NCBI GenBank assembly: GCA_963691655.1 | Contig: OY829326.1 | Span: 56,971,776 to 57,035,775, forward strand | Length of the DNA: 64,000 nt | Direction of reading: 5' to 3' | Source: Toxonevra muliebris | Taxonomy: Eukaryota > Arthropoda > Insecta > Diptera > Pallopteridae | In this document: positions 44,885 through 57,132 of the stretch, in pieces | How the letters are laid out: every line of letters begins with the position of its first letter | Numbering within the stretch: the first letter of the stretch is position 1 | The notes under the pieces: model-generated | What the model was told of the DNA's origin: nothing | Databases searched by the model: none | Seen by the model: the letters and a program-made list of their open reading frames with translations, nothing else | Translations under genes and position numbers: made by a program

Positions 44885-47440
44885 ATCTTCTGCTCTACTG
44901 TTTAAAAATATTGCCACAATTTTTACACACGCTTGATTATTTGTTAATATTTAATAGCAATTATTTTTTATTCTCATTGAAAATGTATAAAATAAAAATT
45001 CTTTTTGTGAATAAAAATCAATTCAAATTAAAGATGAGAAGTTTTAATTTAATGAACCTCATTAAAGTGCAAAATTCACATACAACGAAACATGTAAATG
45101 TCACACTAAGAAGATTAATTCAACATTTTTACTTAATTTGGGAAAAGAAGATGAACAAAATAAGTTGTAAAATTAAAATTGATTAATTTTTACGCCTACA
45201 CAAGCTCCGACGATGTTAATCTCTGTCCACCGTGACACTTACCACACTTCAATACTTTTTGGTGATATATGCGAACGAGTTGATGTCCTTATTTGGTAAA
45301 TACTTGACACATTAATGTCATATATGCATAAACGCCCACAATTCATCGTCCGTGTACCAATGCTGGTACTCATTACCATCCAACACTGCGACCACTATCG
45401 CCTTTGCTACCATCTCTACCGCTGCAACCACAACAACGACAACGCATTTTACAAATTTTATTTATTCATTTCTGTGTTTTTGTCGCAATGAAATCATCCT
45501 GAATTATAACATCAGTTGTTTGGGCAAAAAGAATTTACATAAATTACGAATAAAACAAAATTTTTACATTTAATTGAATTTAAGTTTTTGTTGGCAACAT
45601 TTGCTCTAAATACAATTGCAGCGTACGACGACAAGTCTGCTGATGGGTAGTAAATAGCTGATCCGTTGTATGTATGTGCACGTAAAATGAACACCAGCAT
45701 TGACAGAATCTCTGAATAACAATAAACTGACGATCAGCTGATCAGATATGGAACCCTGTGCCGTCTCCGTTCGACGGGGAAAATAGAAAAGAACCTAAAT
45801 AGACGGGTTCAGTCGACACCGTCGCAATTCTATACCATTTCATATTTTTAGTCATTTTAATTTTCACAGCGGATATTCGTCAACAGATTTCCCGCCGTTC
45901 GTTACAATTATGCTTACAGCCTTAATTATGCTGTTAATTTCTCTTGCTCTTCTGTTGCTCTTGCTCTTGTTGTTAAAAATTGTCACATAAATTTCCACTA
46001 ATCGTTGTTATTAAGTCAAAGTGCCGCATTGGAAATTTGAGGTTAAATGAATAAAAAACAGAAAATAATAATTTACAATTATATGCACATGCAATAACAA
46101 CAATCGATTCGATTGCAATGTGATTCACATGCAACAATTTATGCAAATAATTTGTGAAATTTCGGGAATAAATTGCAAATTCAGAAATATTCTAAAAAAA
46201 AAAATTATTTGATTTATTGCTGCATTTACAAAAACATAATAAATGTTTCAATTTGCGCATAATGTTCACTGTGGTATTTTTATTAAATTAAAGAATTTTA
46301 GAATAATAAGGCTGTGTTTACACAACGGTTTATCATTCAAAATGTGTTATTATTTTTAATTAAAATTTTAAAATGTATAGAGCGCTGTTGGCAGATAATT
46401 TCTACTTTAAAAATCAAACTGTTTAAGGGGTTACATCTAGTTAGGATCAGGACAAGGGCTTGCTTAATATTATTATTATTAACCAGTTAATAGATGCTAC
46501 CGGTCAAAAGAATTACGAATAATCGAAATTCAACTGAAGTTGTAGTATTTTTTCTGAAATAACGAAGGAATACAGCTCTTCTCGTAGATCGTCCTAAAAA
46601 ATCAAAAGCAAAGAAAGCAAAGATTGGGCTATATTGTTAGGTTGTATTTTTAAAGGCCTGAACGAAAGATTTTGCAAAATTGCGTCCAAAGTCCAGTTTT
46701 TGAGGTAGTGAAGTTTTTAATTATTAGCAATAAAAAAACATTTTCAATGGAATTAAAAATCCTACGTTTGGCCCTGCTCATTACCATTAAAAAATAATAA
46801 AACAAATAAAAATCGTGCAAAATTTGGAATCAACAAGTCTAATAATTTCTGAGAAATTTTGGTCTCCTCAACGTTATTTTTCATAAAACCTAGCTTTGAG
46901 ATAATTATGTTGAAAGTTCCAAGATCATCTTTTACGTACTTAAAATTATTTTCTTTCTACTTACATAGAATTATCCATAAAAGAGTCATTCTGCCTTCGT
47001 AGCTGGATCCAGAGACCCAACACCATAGAATTATATCTGGTGAGTGAAGGTATCGGTACCGGCCGTCTACTGAGCAGCGGCTGTAGCGCTCTTTGAGGAG
47101 GAAGATTTTTTTATTCCAAAAATTGTTTACTTCGCAACAAATTTAACGATCGTCCTCTGAGATGAAAAACATATATTGTGCAGATTAGAATATAATTTTT
47201 GCATTTATATTGATTTCGGCTTAGTAGCCGCTTCAAAGAATAAAGCAGTATGGGTATTTACATGTTGATGCGAAATGTTTTGGAAATGTTGCTAAAGTGT
47301 GGATTGCGAAAGTTTGGTACTTTTCTAACAACAAACACATTGAGAAAAAATCCGAACTACTCCTCAAATTACGCACTGCACTATTGGGCCAAATCCGTTT
47401 TTAGCTGGCCAAAATTCTGAAATTTAGCTCATGGGATCAT
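44885..47440. other. Intergenic or intronic DNA, no supported gene
   Basis: Short frames are spurious. A 12-bp palindrome GATCAGCTGATC lies near 45733. GC-richer segments at 45740-45830 and 46985-47100 have no recognised motif. Confidence 0.45.
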
Positions 47441-48060
47441 TAGCAATCACTACGTGAAAAATTATAATGATTGGACCATTACCACGCCTACTTCCCATAC
47501 AAGTGAAACCGCTAAAAGGGTATTTGGTAACTTGGTATATATTATAGATACGATCATGAAATTTTGTGTACTTATAAACATTATTATTGCCATATATCAT
47601 TGCAAAAATGAGATAGATCGTATTATTATCACGCTCACCTCTCATATATGCGAAATTTTTAAAACTCTATAACTTGGAATCCATTGTAGATATAGTGATG
47701 AAATTACATATTCTGGTAAATAATTTCGTATCAATATATCGAGGTAAAAATTACTACGATTGCAATGTTGTTACGCCTACCTCTCATACATGTCAGACTT
47801 TAAAAATACATAGTAAAAAATAAAAATAAAATATCAGTATTTTGTAATTATATTTACATGAGAGGTATGCGTGATAATGGTCCGATAGCTCTTATTTTTA
47901 GCATGGCTTATGTTCAAGACAATATATATTAGCACATGTAATTTAATGATTATATCAGTAATTGGTTCGAAGTTATTGTATTTTTAAAATTTCACATACA
48001 TTTATATTAGAGGTAGGAGCTGCAATTGTCCGATTAAAAAGTTTTCCAATAAGGTTAACT
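47441..48060. repeat. Degenerate repeat array with units in both orientations
   Basis: A motif around GATTGGACCATTACCACGCC followed by TAC(T/C)TC(C/T)CATAC occurs in direct orientation near 47470, 47615 and 47760 (spacing about 145 bases). It occurs as reverse complement (GAGAGGTATGCGTGATAATG near 47860, AGAGGTAGGAGCTGCAATTG near 48010). The array is therefore a degenerate foldback of at least five units. Confidence 0.65.
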
Positions 48061-48640
48061 AACTCCGTAAACCAATTTTTGACTGACTACCATTTAAAAT
48101 AGGTTAAATATAGCACCTTAAATAACTACCTGTGATTTAACAAATGCTATGTGATATCATATTTTCGCACTCATACCTTATTTTAAAGCAGATGCTTCAC
48201 ATAATACGATGGTTTTTATATTCACTCGGAGCAAATTGGAGCTTTTTTTCTCATACATTAAAAAAAAAATAAAAGGCCAAAAAAAAGTTATTATTTTTTC
48301 ATAGCATTTTCAGGTATAAGAAAATGGTAAATTAATTTTTTATCACATCTATTAATAATATAAAGTTTTTGCTTTAATATGAGACCAAAAATAAAGTTTT
48401 AGCTTTAGTATTTGCTAAGTTATGGCAGTTTATGTGCAACCATTTTCAACAATATTAAAACTATCGGCAGGATATTGCAACTTTCAACGGTCGCAAAGCC
48501 AGATCCTTTGCCTAATTAGAATATCCTGTGGGTGGATTATGATGAGGGATCTATGAAGAGTAAACTAATATACTTTTGGATTTAAACTAAGATAATCGAT
48601 TTTTCGAATTTGGGCCAGCTAGATTTTTCATAGGCCCGAC
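48061..48640. other. No feature recognised
   Basis: AT-rich sequence without genes or bounded repeats. Confidence 0.5.
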
Positions 48641-48649
48641 TTCGACTAA

Positions 48650-48715
48650 ATGCATAATTGCGAAAAAGTATAATTGCGACAACGTATAATTGCGACAAAC
48701 TATACTTGCGAAAGG
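48650..48715 (+). repeat. Short tandem repeat, unit about 16-17 bp (TATAATTGCGACAA)
   Basis: Four consecutive units read GCATAATTGCGAAAAA, GTATAATTGCGACAAC, GTATAATTGCGACAAA and CTATACTTGCGAAAGG. Each keeps TA(T/C)AATTGCGA with small changes. Confidence 0.85.
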
Positions 48716-49490
48716 ATAAACAGTTGTTTGCCGCTTCGGAAACTAGTTGCTTACAAAAAAGGTAAAATTTTTAAGAATCCAAATATTTTCATTATTTTGA
48801 TAGTTAAGCTATTTCGGATCTCCAATAATTGCAGTGAACATCTCCAAAAAAACACTTTGAAAGCGCCTTAAAATAATGCGAAAAATATGAAAATTAAAAC
48901 AAAAAATTGTGATCCATAAGTATGTTGAGTCCCTACTTCTTCGGAGCTTAGTTGTACATATGTTTTCAATCATGGCCATCTCCCAAAAAATTCATAGGAA
49001 GACCTGAGGATCACACAAAATATTTTTGCTCCCTAGCCAATAAGATCCTAGACATATATTTCTTCTGCGCGTAAATGCTTAGCTGTAGAAATATTTGCTC
49101 CTTTGATGGTACATCTCTACTTAACAATGCACTGAGAGTAAGCCCCTTAGCATTCTTTAGATTGTGCTTTACTTAGCATGTCTAGCTGTTTTTTTTTTTT
49201 GGTTTAAAGTTCCCAAGTAATAGCTTAAACTGCATAAGTTTTAGGATCAAACCTTAGTAGAACTTACAGTCATCCCTTAATTGGACCGTTAAGAGTAGCG
49301 TTATACAGTGCTGCCATAACTTTAAAAGAAAAATATACTAAATCGTTCATGAAATTTGATTAAAATGGCTGAAACGTCTGTAGGCAACTGTAAAATTACA
49401 AGCACACTCAAAATCTTAAATTTTCAGGTCGCATTGATGCTCTACTTTTGGAGAGTCTAATAAAAGTGATTGGGGTGGTTTTTGATCTAC
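48716..49490. other. No gene recognised; possible pogo-like end near 49268
   Basis: TACAGTCATCCCTTAATTGG at about 49268 resembles the terminal sequence of pogo/Tigger-like elements such as the relic at 59030-60075. No matching second end was found. Confidence 0.35.
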
Positions 49491-49499
49491 ATTTAAGTC

Positions 49500-49790
49500 T
49501 GATATGAGAATGATGTTTGGTTTGAATTTTAGCCAGAATTTCGGTCTGACTTTAGGTTTGAATTCGTTTTGAATTTAAGTCTGGATTTTGGTCTGATTTT
49601 TTGTCTGATTTTTATTTTGGTCTGAATTTGTTTCCAATTTTAGACTGAATTTTTGTTTACTTTTGATCTGAATCTGAGTCCTCAGTTTTGGTCTGAGTTT
49701 CAATTTTGGTCAGATTTATGGACTGGTTTTTAGTCCAGATCTGAGTATTGGCTTTATTTTTAATCTATTTTTGGTCTATAATTGTTTCAA
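49500..49790 (+). repeat. Degenerate TTTTGGTCTGA minisatellite, longest array
   Basis: About twenty loosely conserved units, including TTCGGTCTGACTTTAGG, TTTTGGTCTGATTTTT, TTTTGGTCTGAATTTG and TTTTGGTCTGAGTTTC. Same theme and orientation as the arrays at 16661 and 18500, reverse of that at 36350. Confidence 0.75.
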
Positions 49791-50547
49791 TGGGAGGATT
49801 TGACACCCAAATTCCCCCCTAGTTGGTGATCCTGCCAATAATCATGAATGAGTTAATCGCTTACACCTCTACCTTTGCCAGAAAGGCAAAACGATTTTTC
49901 GATATCAAGACAGTCTATGGAGATTCCCCTGAAAAACTCAACGATCTAATTTATCTAATCAGTTTAGAATTTTTATTTGTAAATTCTTAATTAAAATTCA
50001 TCATAATTGTATTAGTATGAAAACCACAACAGTAAGTTGGACCGTAGACTCTGGCTTTATTTTGCAGGAATAAAATATAAGTGGGGTTTCCATTGCCCTA
50101 TCTTGAATACTTATCTTCCAGCTTAATTCAATTAAAGTATTTCATGCATATACCTATAATTATATAGAATTCTTGTTATACAAATCGCATTAAAATATTT
50201 TCAGTATGCAACACTTTCTAAAATTCTCTCAATTTGGTGTGTGTAACTAAATTTAATAATAAAAAAAAAAAAAAGATTCAATTTAAATATTATAATGCTC
50301 ACGTGAACACAAAATTAAGATAACCAGCTACACTTTTATTACTTGAATACATACAAATACATAAGCTCACATATTTTACCTGCATACCAAGTGCATATTG
50401 AAGAACATATCAACAAGAACAACAGCAACAACAAAATAGCAGTATATAGTATCTGCATAATGCAAATAGTATAAAGGTAACTTACTTGTTTTCGTGCCGT
50501 TGTTGTTGTTGCTTTTGCTATAAATCTCGAAAACACGCTTAAGTGAT
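49791..50547. other. No gene recognised
   Basis: AT-rich DNA with an A run near 50260-50275. No feature beyond small spurious frames. Confidence 0.45.
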
Positions 50548-50662
50548 TTGTATGTTTACTTGTGTGTGTTGGCCTGTGTTGGCTTACTACCGGCTGCCAA
50601 GCTGGTTAGCGCACACTGGCTGCTTCAAAGCCTCTACGAAGGCTACAGGTGGAGGTCAAGTG
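50548..50662 (+). other. Candidate exon ending in a strong splice donor
   Basis: A GC-richer stretch ends AGTG followed by GTAAGT at 50663, a near-ideal 5' splice site. It is open from the ATG at 50548 (LACVGLLPAAKLVSAHWLLQ and on). There is no recognised domain, and no acceptor or promoter was identified. It could be the end of a 5' exon of a gene extending right, or chance. Confidence 0.2.
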
Positions 50663-50833
50663 GTAAGTTTATGTGTGTGTGTAAAGAGTGTACGATGATG
50701 ATGACGACTACGACGACCAAACAGTTAATCTGCAACTTCATCAATTTTCCGAAAGGATTTGTTGAGGTATTTTTTTTGTTTTGTTTTTGTTGTTTGCTTG
50801 TGCTTATTTGTTTTCTTTCTACGCTTTTCTACC

Positions 50834-50856
50834 AACAAACAAACAAACAAACAAAC
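50834..50856 (+). repeat. (AAAC)n microsatellite
   Basis: Almost six AAAC units in tandem within AT-rich sequence. Confidence 0.85.
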
Positions 50857-50862
50857 ATCTGT

Positions 50863-51772
50863 CAAAAGTAGCAAAATTGTGTAAATTTATCGTTGGTATT
50901 AAACTTTTTGACATTTGGATACGTACATACGTTTTTGTTTTTTCTTTCTTTTTCAGTTTGTTATTTTTTGTTTATTTTCTTCCCAACATCATTTCAGTAT
51001 GTTCTTCATGTTTCTTTTCATTCTGTTTTTCTTTTTTTGTTGGTCTTTTTTTTTTTGGAGAAAATTGACAGTAGATTTATCGCGGGGATAATAACTTGTG
51101 GCAATAATCACTTTTTAACAGCTTCTGGCATTTATAAAATTCAAGTGGTTTACTTTGAGTAGGAAATTAAATGTAATATCGTAAATTTTTTCTTAGCAGA
51201 TATTTATGTGCATTAATTGGGTAAGGTTTAATATTGGTTTAAGATGGGAAAGGTGTGCATAAGTTTGAAATATTTATGCCAGTGAAAAGCGAGAGCATAA
51301 AGGAGATCGATCGGCTGTATGTATTGTACTCCTGGTTACGGTGAAGCTATACGCGGTGTATATATGAATAAACTTATTAGTAAAGACAATCTCTTTTTGC
51401 ATTCGTATATAAAACATCAATAAGAAACCACTAAAATGACACCGAAAACTTCTCCCCGGCAAGAAACATAATGCCACTTGGCTGTCCTTTAATAAAAAAA
51501 TGCGGAATCGAATTGAGTTGGCGAGTTATGATCGACGAAAAGTATGCTTTCAGTATGCTTATACGTTGTGCTAACATCGAAGAAGGCTACGTGCACAGTG
51601 AAGCTGCAAAGCTGTGCGAAACTGTTATCGTAAGCATCTCCCATACAAACTCTTCTGATAGCTTTTTCGCGCATTTGTTTGGGAGTTCACACATCACAAC
51701 TTTCCAGTTTCACTCTGCGTGCAGCCTAAGGCAACTACTCGGTTGTAGACACGGAGGTGGGCTCTGTACAGA
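50863..51772. other. No gene recognised
   Basis: The frames at 50893-51162 and 51471-51785 lack any family resemblance. T-rich tracts dominate the first half. Confidence 0.4.
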
Positions 51773-52158
51773 ACTAGTGACGTAACGGATCTCAGGGTAG
51801 CGGATGTGAATATGAATTTCGAAAGCTGATATGTGGATTTGCGAGTGTGGATGCGAATACGGATCTGGAACTTCATATAACAATTATTTCCAGATTTTTT
51901 AAGCGAATATTTAAATCAAATTAAAATGAAAATAGTGGAAAATTTAGGTTTAAAAAATTTGTTTTGCTGCATTTTAAGCTTTTTTTGGCAAAAGCTAACC
52001 AAAGTTGCATAAGGAACTGAGCAAAACATGTTCACAAACAAAATGTGTGTGGGCAGTTTGCCCAATTCGTTAAATATTCGCAACAAAAATTTCGAATGCG
52101 GATGCGAATGTCAAAATTATTCAGAATGTGAATGCAGATATTTGTTACATCACTAACA
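51773..52158. mobile_element. Possible MITE with TAGTGA(C/T)GTAAC ends
   Basis: CTAGTGACGTAACGGATCT near 51774 is matched in reverse by ATTTGTTACATCACTAA ending near 52156. GGATGCGAAT and GAATGTGAATGC words occur inside at both ends. The terminal form resembles hAT MITEs, but the flanking eight bases do not match, so the element is provisional. Confidence 0.5.
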
Positions 52159-52199
52159 TGTGCACACAGAAAGAAAGGATTATACAGAAAAAAAAACTC

Positions 52200-53310
52200 C
52201 TAATATCAAGAATGTAGGAGACCAAGATATGATCAAAGGGGCTTAATATCTAGAGAAGTAAGCTCTATGTTGCTTTAAGCTGCTTTAATCTGGACCGAAA
52301 TCCTTTGACGACAATGGAGTATTGTATGAAACTGTTTCGGGTGTATAGACTAAGCGCTCAGAGAACAGGAAGAGGCTTTACAATTTCGAAAATGAAGCAA
52401 CCGCCTTAGCTGCTGCGTCGATGATACCCACTGATATACTTAAGGATGAAATGGAACAAGTCTATCATGAAAGAAATACAAATTCATGTTGCCAAATCTA
52501 TTGAACATTATTGAGTATATGATCCAGTCAAAAGTCGGAAGAAGATATTGTTAAAAGGCTGCAGAAAAAAAAAACGCCGGATGTCGAAAAGCTGCAAAGT
52601 CTCTACAAAGATTTGCTGGTTTGGCGAGAAACCAGTGGTTCAACCGCGAGAGTCAGTATATAAAGCCACATTCTAGTCAGTTGCAACGGAAGCTTTTAAG
52701 GCCTCTTACAGCAAGGACGAAAACGAAAATCTAGCGAAAGATATCTATTACGAGATAACAGGGAGAATACTGCTCGCAGCTGCTTTATAGGACCACTGAA
52801 TGCACTGTTCAGAAAACCCTGAAACTGACTATGAAGTTGTAACGATAATAGTTGGGTGGAAAACAAAAAGCCTGAAGGGGCAGATGGCTTGCCGAGGACA
52901 AATTGAGATATCTTGTTTCCACAAACAAAGAGTCTTCTTGATCTCCTCTAGCCCAGTGTAGGGTAAAGAAAACTCGTTCCGTTGCTTTCTATCTACAGCT
53001 AGTCATTTTAGCTGTAGCTGCGATTTACCCTGCGACTTCTGTCAATGCGTTTGGCCTCCAGTTGTTTCTGATATTCCAGCTTTACGTGAACCTAAAGGAT
53101 TCTATTCAAATGCCCGTTTTATTAGGTTATCGTTTGGCTTCCTCAATGTATGACCTATTGAGCACCATTTTCATTTTAGAATTTTATCTGCAATTAATTT
53201 TTTACTAGTTCTTGGCCACAGCTCATGTTTCGATATAGTTGTTGTCATTGTGTTCTCAGTACTTACAGTAGAGAACGATTTTTTTGTGATGATAATGATG
53301 ACTTTCCATA
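52200..53310 (+). pseudogene. Heavily degraded LINE sequence, probably RTE-like
   Basis: Broken plus-strand frames give short family-like phrases such as RNQWFNRE near 52630 (the endonuclease-to-RT linker in RTE elements often has a NxWFDEE motif) and GADGLP near 52880 (compare xGxDGIPAE in the RT domain). Neither is decisive alone. Their order agrees with the clear RTE C-terminus at 54390-54870 on the same strand, with a hAT-like element inserted between. Confidence 0.4.
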
Positions 53311-53320
53311 TTTGGCTATG

Positions 53321-54362
53321 CAGGGCCGTAGCCAGAAATTTTTTTCGGGGTGGGGGGAGGGAGGGTTTTCATTCGAAGAAAATAGTCATAAATAATTTTT
53401 ATCAAACTGATTTTTAAATACAATAAATTAAATCAATGATACATTTTATAGTCCCTATAAAATTAAAATTTTAGGAAAAATTTTCCGATTCTTTTTAATC
53501 TTAACCTCAAAAAAATGGCCTAAAGTGACAAAAAATTCCCAGAATAATCAAATTAAATTTTTTCAAAAAAATATTATTCAATGTGCATTCTAGTGCATTT
53601 TTTTTTATCGTGAGGGACATAATTTGTATGTACCCAACCTCAAAAAAATTACCAAAAATAGTAGAGGCTCATTTTTTTCAAATGATCATCATTGGTAATT
53701 TGAGCCATTATCAATGATAAGGAACCCGGATGAGGTTGGCTTATATTCCCTAAATTCGTGAAGTCACAGCATTGAAAGAGATCTTTCTAGTCGTGATGCT
53801 CTGAGCAATATTGCGTTAAAAAATTAATTTTAAGATTTGTTTTGCTAATAAGATGGAGTTTTTGCGAAAGAATTTTTCAGGTTGAGCACGAATCTGAAGT
53901 CAAAAACTTCCCATCACTTAACGTTTTATTAAAAAATGGGGTTCAAGCAAGTCTTATTTTACAAGGATCCGATAATTTTTTCTATTTTTATTAATTTTTA
54001 AACTTTTCAAACTGATTCAGGACGAAACTTTAAATCAAAAACAGTTACTGACCTAGAAAAACTATTAAACTATTAATGCAGGAGTGCTCAGTATCACCTT
54101 CTCTTTTTGAATCCGTATTCAAACCTCATGTCGAAGAAAACAAATCGGATTTAATCGCTTAGTGTAACTAAGATTTCAAATTTATTTTTTATATTTGGCT
54201 TTTTAGATAAAAAAAAACCGATGGAAGTAAAAAATATCGTTAAATAGATTTTATTTTGACTTTTTTTCCATCCATTGGCAATTAATCTAAAAAATTAGAA
54301 TAAAGTTTCCATATTTTCAGAACCCCAAAGCCCCCCCCCCCCTCCCCCTAAATACGGCCTTG
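53321..54362. mobile_element. hAT-like element, family with CAGGGCCGTAGCC end, copy B
   Basis: It starts CAGGGCCGTAGCCAGAAA and ends CTAAATACGGCCTTG. TGGCTATG (53313-53320) and TCGCTATG (54363-54370) flank it, matching at 7 of 8 positions. Internal sequence follows copy A closely (for example GACAAAAAATTC, GAGGCTCATTTTTTTCAAAT, GGAACCCGGATGAGGTTGGC), with several deletions that make it shorter (1042 against 1208 bases). It sits within RTE relic sequence. Confidence 0.87.
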
Positions 54363-54379
54363 TCGCTATGCTTCAAAAA

Positions 54380-54870
54380 AAAATGTAGGAGTTGACAATT
54401 ATGCAAACGAAGTCGATAAGGTTTTCATATATTTAGAATGCAATATTAACAAAAACAACAAAGTCATCCTTGAGATCAAGCAAAGAATAGCACTTGCCAA
54501 CAGGTCAAAAATAACGCTCTTTAAGCCTCTTGTCGTTCCCATTCTATTGTGTGGCTCTGACTCATGAACGACGAGGAAACCAATGATTAAAACTTGTTCG
54601 TAGCATTCGAGAGAAATATGGTCCATATCAAAAACCTGGAAAAATAAATGTACGAGCTAAACGTAGACATTGATGTAATCAATCGACCAAAAATCCAGCA
54701 ACTTTGCTGACTAGATCATATTTAACGAATGAAAAAAAACCTTCCTTCTTGGAAAGTATTCTAATCGATTGACTGTGGTCGAACGTATAGAAGAGGACGA
54801 ACTAATCTTCGTTGGAAAGATCAAGAAGAGGCCTGACTGCACTTGGTCTTAATCAACTGACATGAGTGGC
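54380..54870 (+). pseudogene. RTE-type LINE reverse transcriptase, C-terminal relic
   Basis: The plus strand reads NYANEVDKVFIYLECNINKN, then VILEIKQRIALANR, then KITLFKPLVVPILLCGSDS before a stop. These correspond to the VYLGSxINTNNxVSLEIKRR, LANR and TLYKxLILPVLLYGAE blocks of RTE elements. Near 54690-54720 broken frames give the RLRWLGH-like endpiece (as QQLCWLDHI) and later RRTNLRW. Around 15 codons between LANR and KITLF present in the left-edge copy are missing. It is an older, more decayed relative of the relic at 1-450. Confidence 0.7.
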
Positions 54871-57124
54871 CTGAACTGATATGAATACTTAAAAGACAAC
54901 AAGCTTGCAACTGTAATATGAAAAATACAGTCGATCCAATTGTCATTGTATTGTCGAGAAAGGGAAATTAATTGACGAGAACAACTGCAAACGACATCTA
55001 TAATTCTACTTTGGTTTTTTTAAGGCGTATTTAACAGGGTCTAGTCGTCTCAGAAAACTCTCCCTTTTTTTTGAAGTCACTGAAATGATTTCACCTTATT
55101 ATATACGACTTGGTTTTTCTTCTTTTTTTTCTTTCTTCTCTCACTTTACTCTTTTTCTCTTTTATCATCTGTCAAATTAGATTCCAATCTGATTCATAGT
55201 AGCCAATGTGAACAGTTACTTTAAAATTAGAAAGCTTAAATTTTTGATAGATGCAATCGAATGCCTGTAACTTTCAATATGCTTGCATTTATGTTTATTC
55301 TCGAAAGATCCAAATCGTAAGTCTTCAATTTGTATGCATAAATAATGCATATAAAAATCCACCACAATTTGTAGTATGCACCTACTACATATTTCTCACC
55401 TGACACACATTTGCTAAGGATTGGTTCTCGTATTTCTTTTTTTCACATTTTATTTTGCATTTTAATGCGTTAGGGAATAAATCTCTTCTTAGAAGGAAAT
55501 CGCTTGGCTTCGAGGTTTTTTACTCTACTAAAAATAGTACAAGAAGTTTATATATTTTTGCGCTTTTACTTCCTAATCAGATATTATTTTATACTTTCGA
55601 CTTATACTTGTAACTTGTACCTCCTTACAAACAAACATACATAGATTTTTCTTTATCAATTTCGTAGTATCTACAAAATTGTTACAAATTCTGGTGCCAG
55701 GTGCAATACATATTACTTGTTTTTTTTTTCTCTCTAAATATCCTTAGCAGTTTTAAGCTTATTCGCTAAAACCCGCGCGCACATTTACAATCGATTTTGC
55801 AGTTCTTGTTGTTGTTGTTATTGATAGTCCCCATTGGGGAGTTTATTATTATTTGTGCGCTGCTCTGATGTGTTTTCCTGATAAAAACGCATAGAATTTT
55901 ACTATGTTAAGATTTAGCGCGATTTAGTATTCGAGTGTTGATGCACTGAGAAAAATTGGTTCTAGAAAGAGCCATTCTAATATGATTTCAAAATTGTATC
56001 ATTTTTGAAATACAAGACTGCGTGTAGATTTGAAAGCTTTTATCGTAACATCATCTAATTGCAAATATAAAATTTTCCGATGTAATAAAGATTATAGTTT
56101 GAGCACAGATGAAATATGGTAGTAAACATTTTATTTCCAGTTAAAACAGAGACGCCGATCAAAGCTTGTTAGTCTTAAGAGTAAGCTTAAAAGCTTTCCA
56201 CTAACGAGCAAAGTAGTATTTAGTATTCTAAGCTTTTTATCGTAGCGCCATCTATTATTAAATATCGTTTGTATCTCAATTTATATGTCTTTGATTTACT
56301 CGGTTATCATAAATTTTTTTACTTACTTCAAACTTTCACTGCAAAATTCATGAGTATAAATATTTTTTTCTATGTGTAAATATTTACAAATAGTCTTACC
56401 ACCTGGTTTAGATACTTATGTACATCCACGTGTATCGTAATGGAACGTACGTCACAGACGTCGAAAATAGCGCGTGTGTATTGGTTTTCTACTTATATAA
56501 AATTTATGACTTTTTGCATTGCACACACATACACACAAAACAATGCGAAAACTTCAAGTGCTGTGTACTTCTGCTGCTGCTGTTGCTAAAGAAGATATTG
56601 AGAAAAATGGCATGAAAAAAGTACCTATTTACATTTTTAAATTCATATCACAAACAAAAAAAATAGAAATAAACAAAGAAAAAGTAGAAAAATGTTTATA
56701 AAATGGCTTAGAAAAAAAGATATAAAAATAAAAAGTATTGTAAAAGTATTAAACTTAAGACTCTGCCGGTGATGAGATGAGGCTCATGGTATCAAGGACG
56801 ACGGTTAGGAAGAGAAGATGAAAATCAAAAGACGTGATACACGTGTAAGGACTTTAGAATAATATTTATACAAATACAAGTACAAAGTGTGTATATGCAC
56901 TTGTACTTTGTACCCAGTGGAAAAAATTGCCGCGTTTGCACTTGCAACTCATCTAGAATAGTAAAGCTCTCTATGTACCAGTTCAATGAACCGGCAAAAA
57001 AATGGGATCCCCAGTAGTGGTGGTTGAACAATTCGATGGGCCAAATGAAGTTCGATTCGACAACCCTAAAAAATGAACATCCTTCTGATATTGAATTTTG
57101 TGAGTCTGATCTAGTAATTAGAAA
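54871..57124. other. Intergenic or intronic DNA, no supported gene
   Basis: AT-rich with T runs. The minus-strand frame 56825-57148 has no family resemblance, although its segment near 56880-57060 is GC-richer than its surroundings and could be an unrecognised relic. Confidence 0.4.
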
Positions 57125-57132
57125 CTCTAAAG

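Noticed and set aside
45733..45744. GATCAGCTGATC palindrome as a regulatory site
   Set aside because: A single 12-bp palindrome without promoter or repeat context is not enough to call.
50781..51162. Phe/Leu/Ser-rich frames of 89-95 residues
   Set aside because: They are T-run translations overlapping each other in different frames, with no domain.
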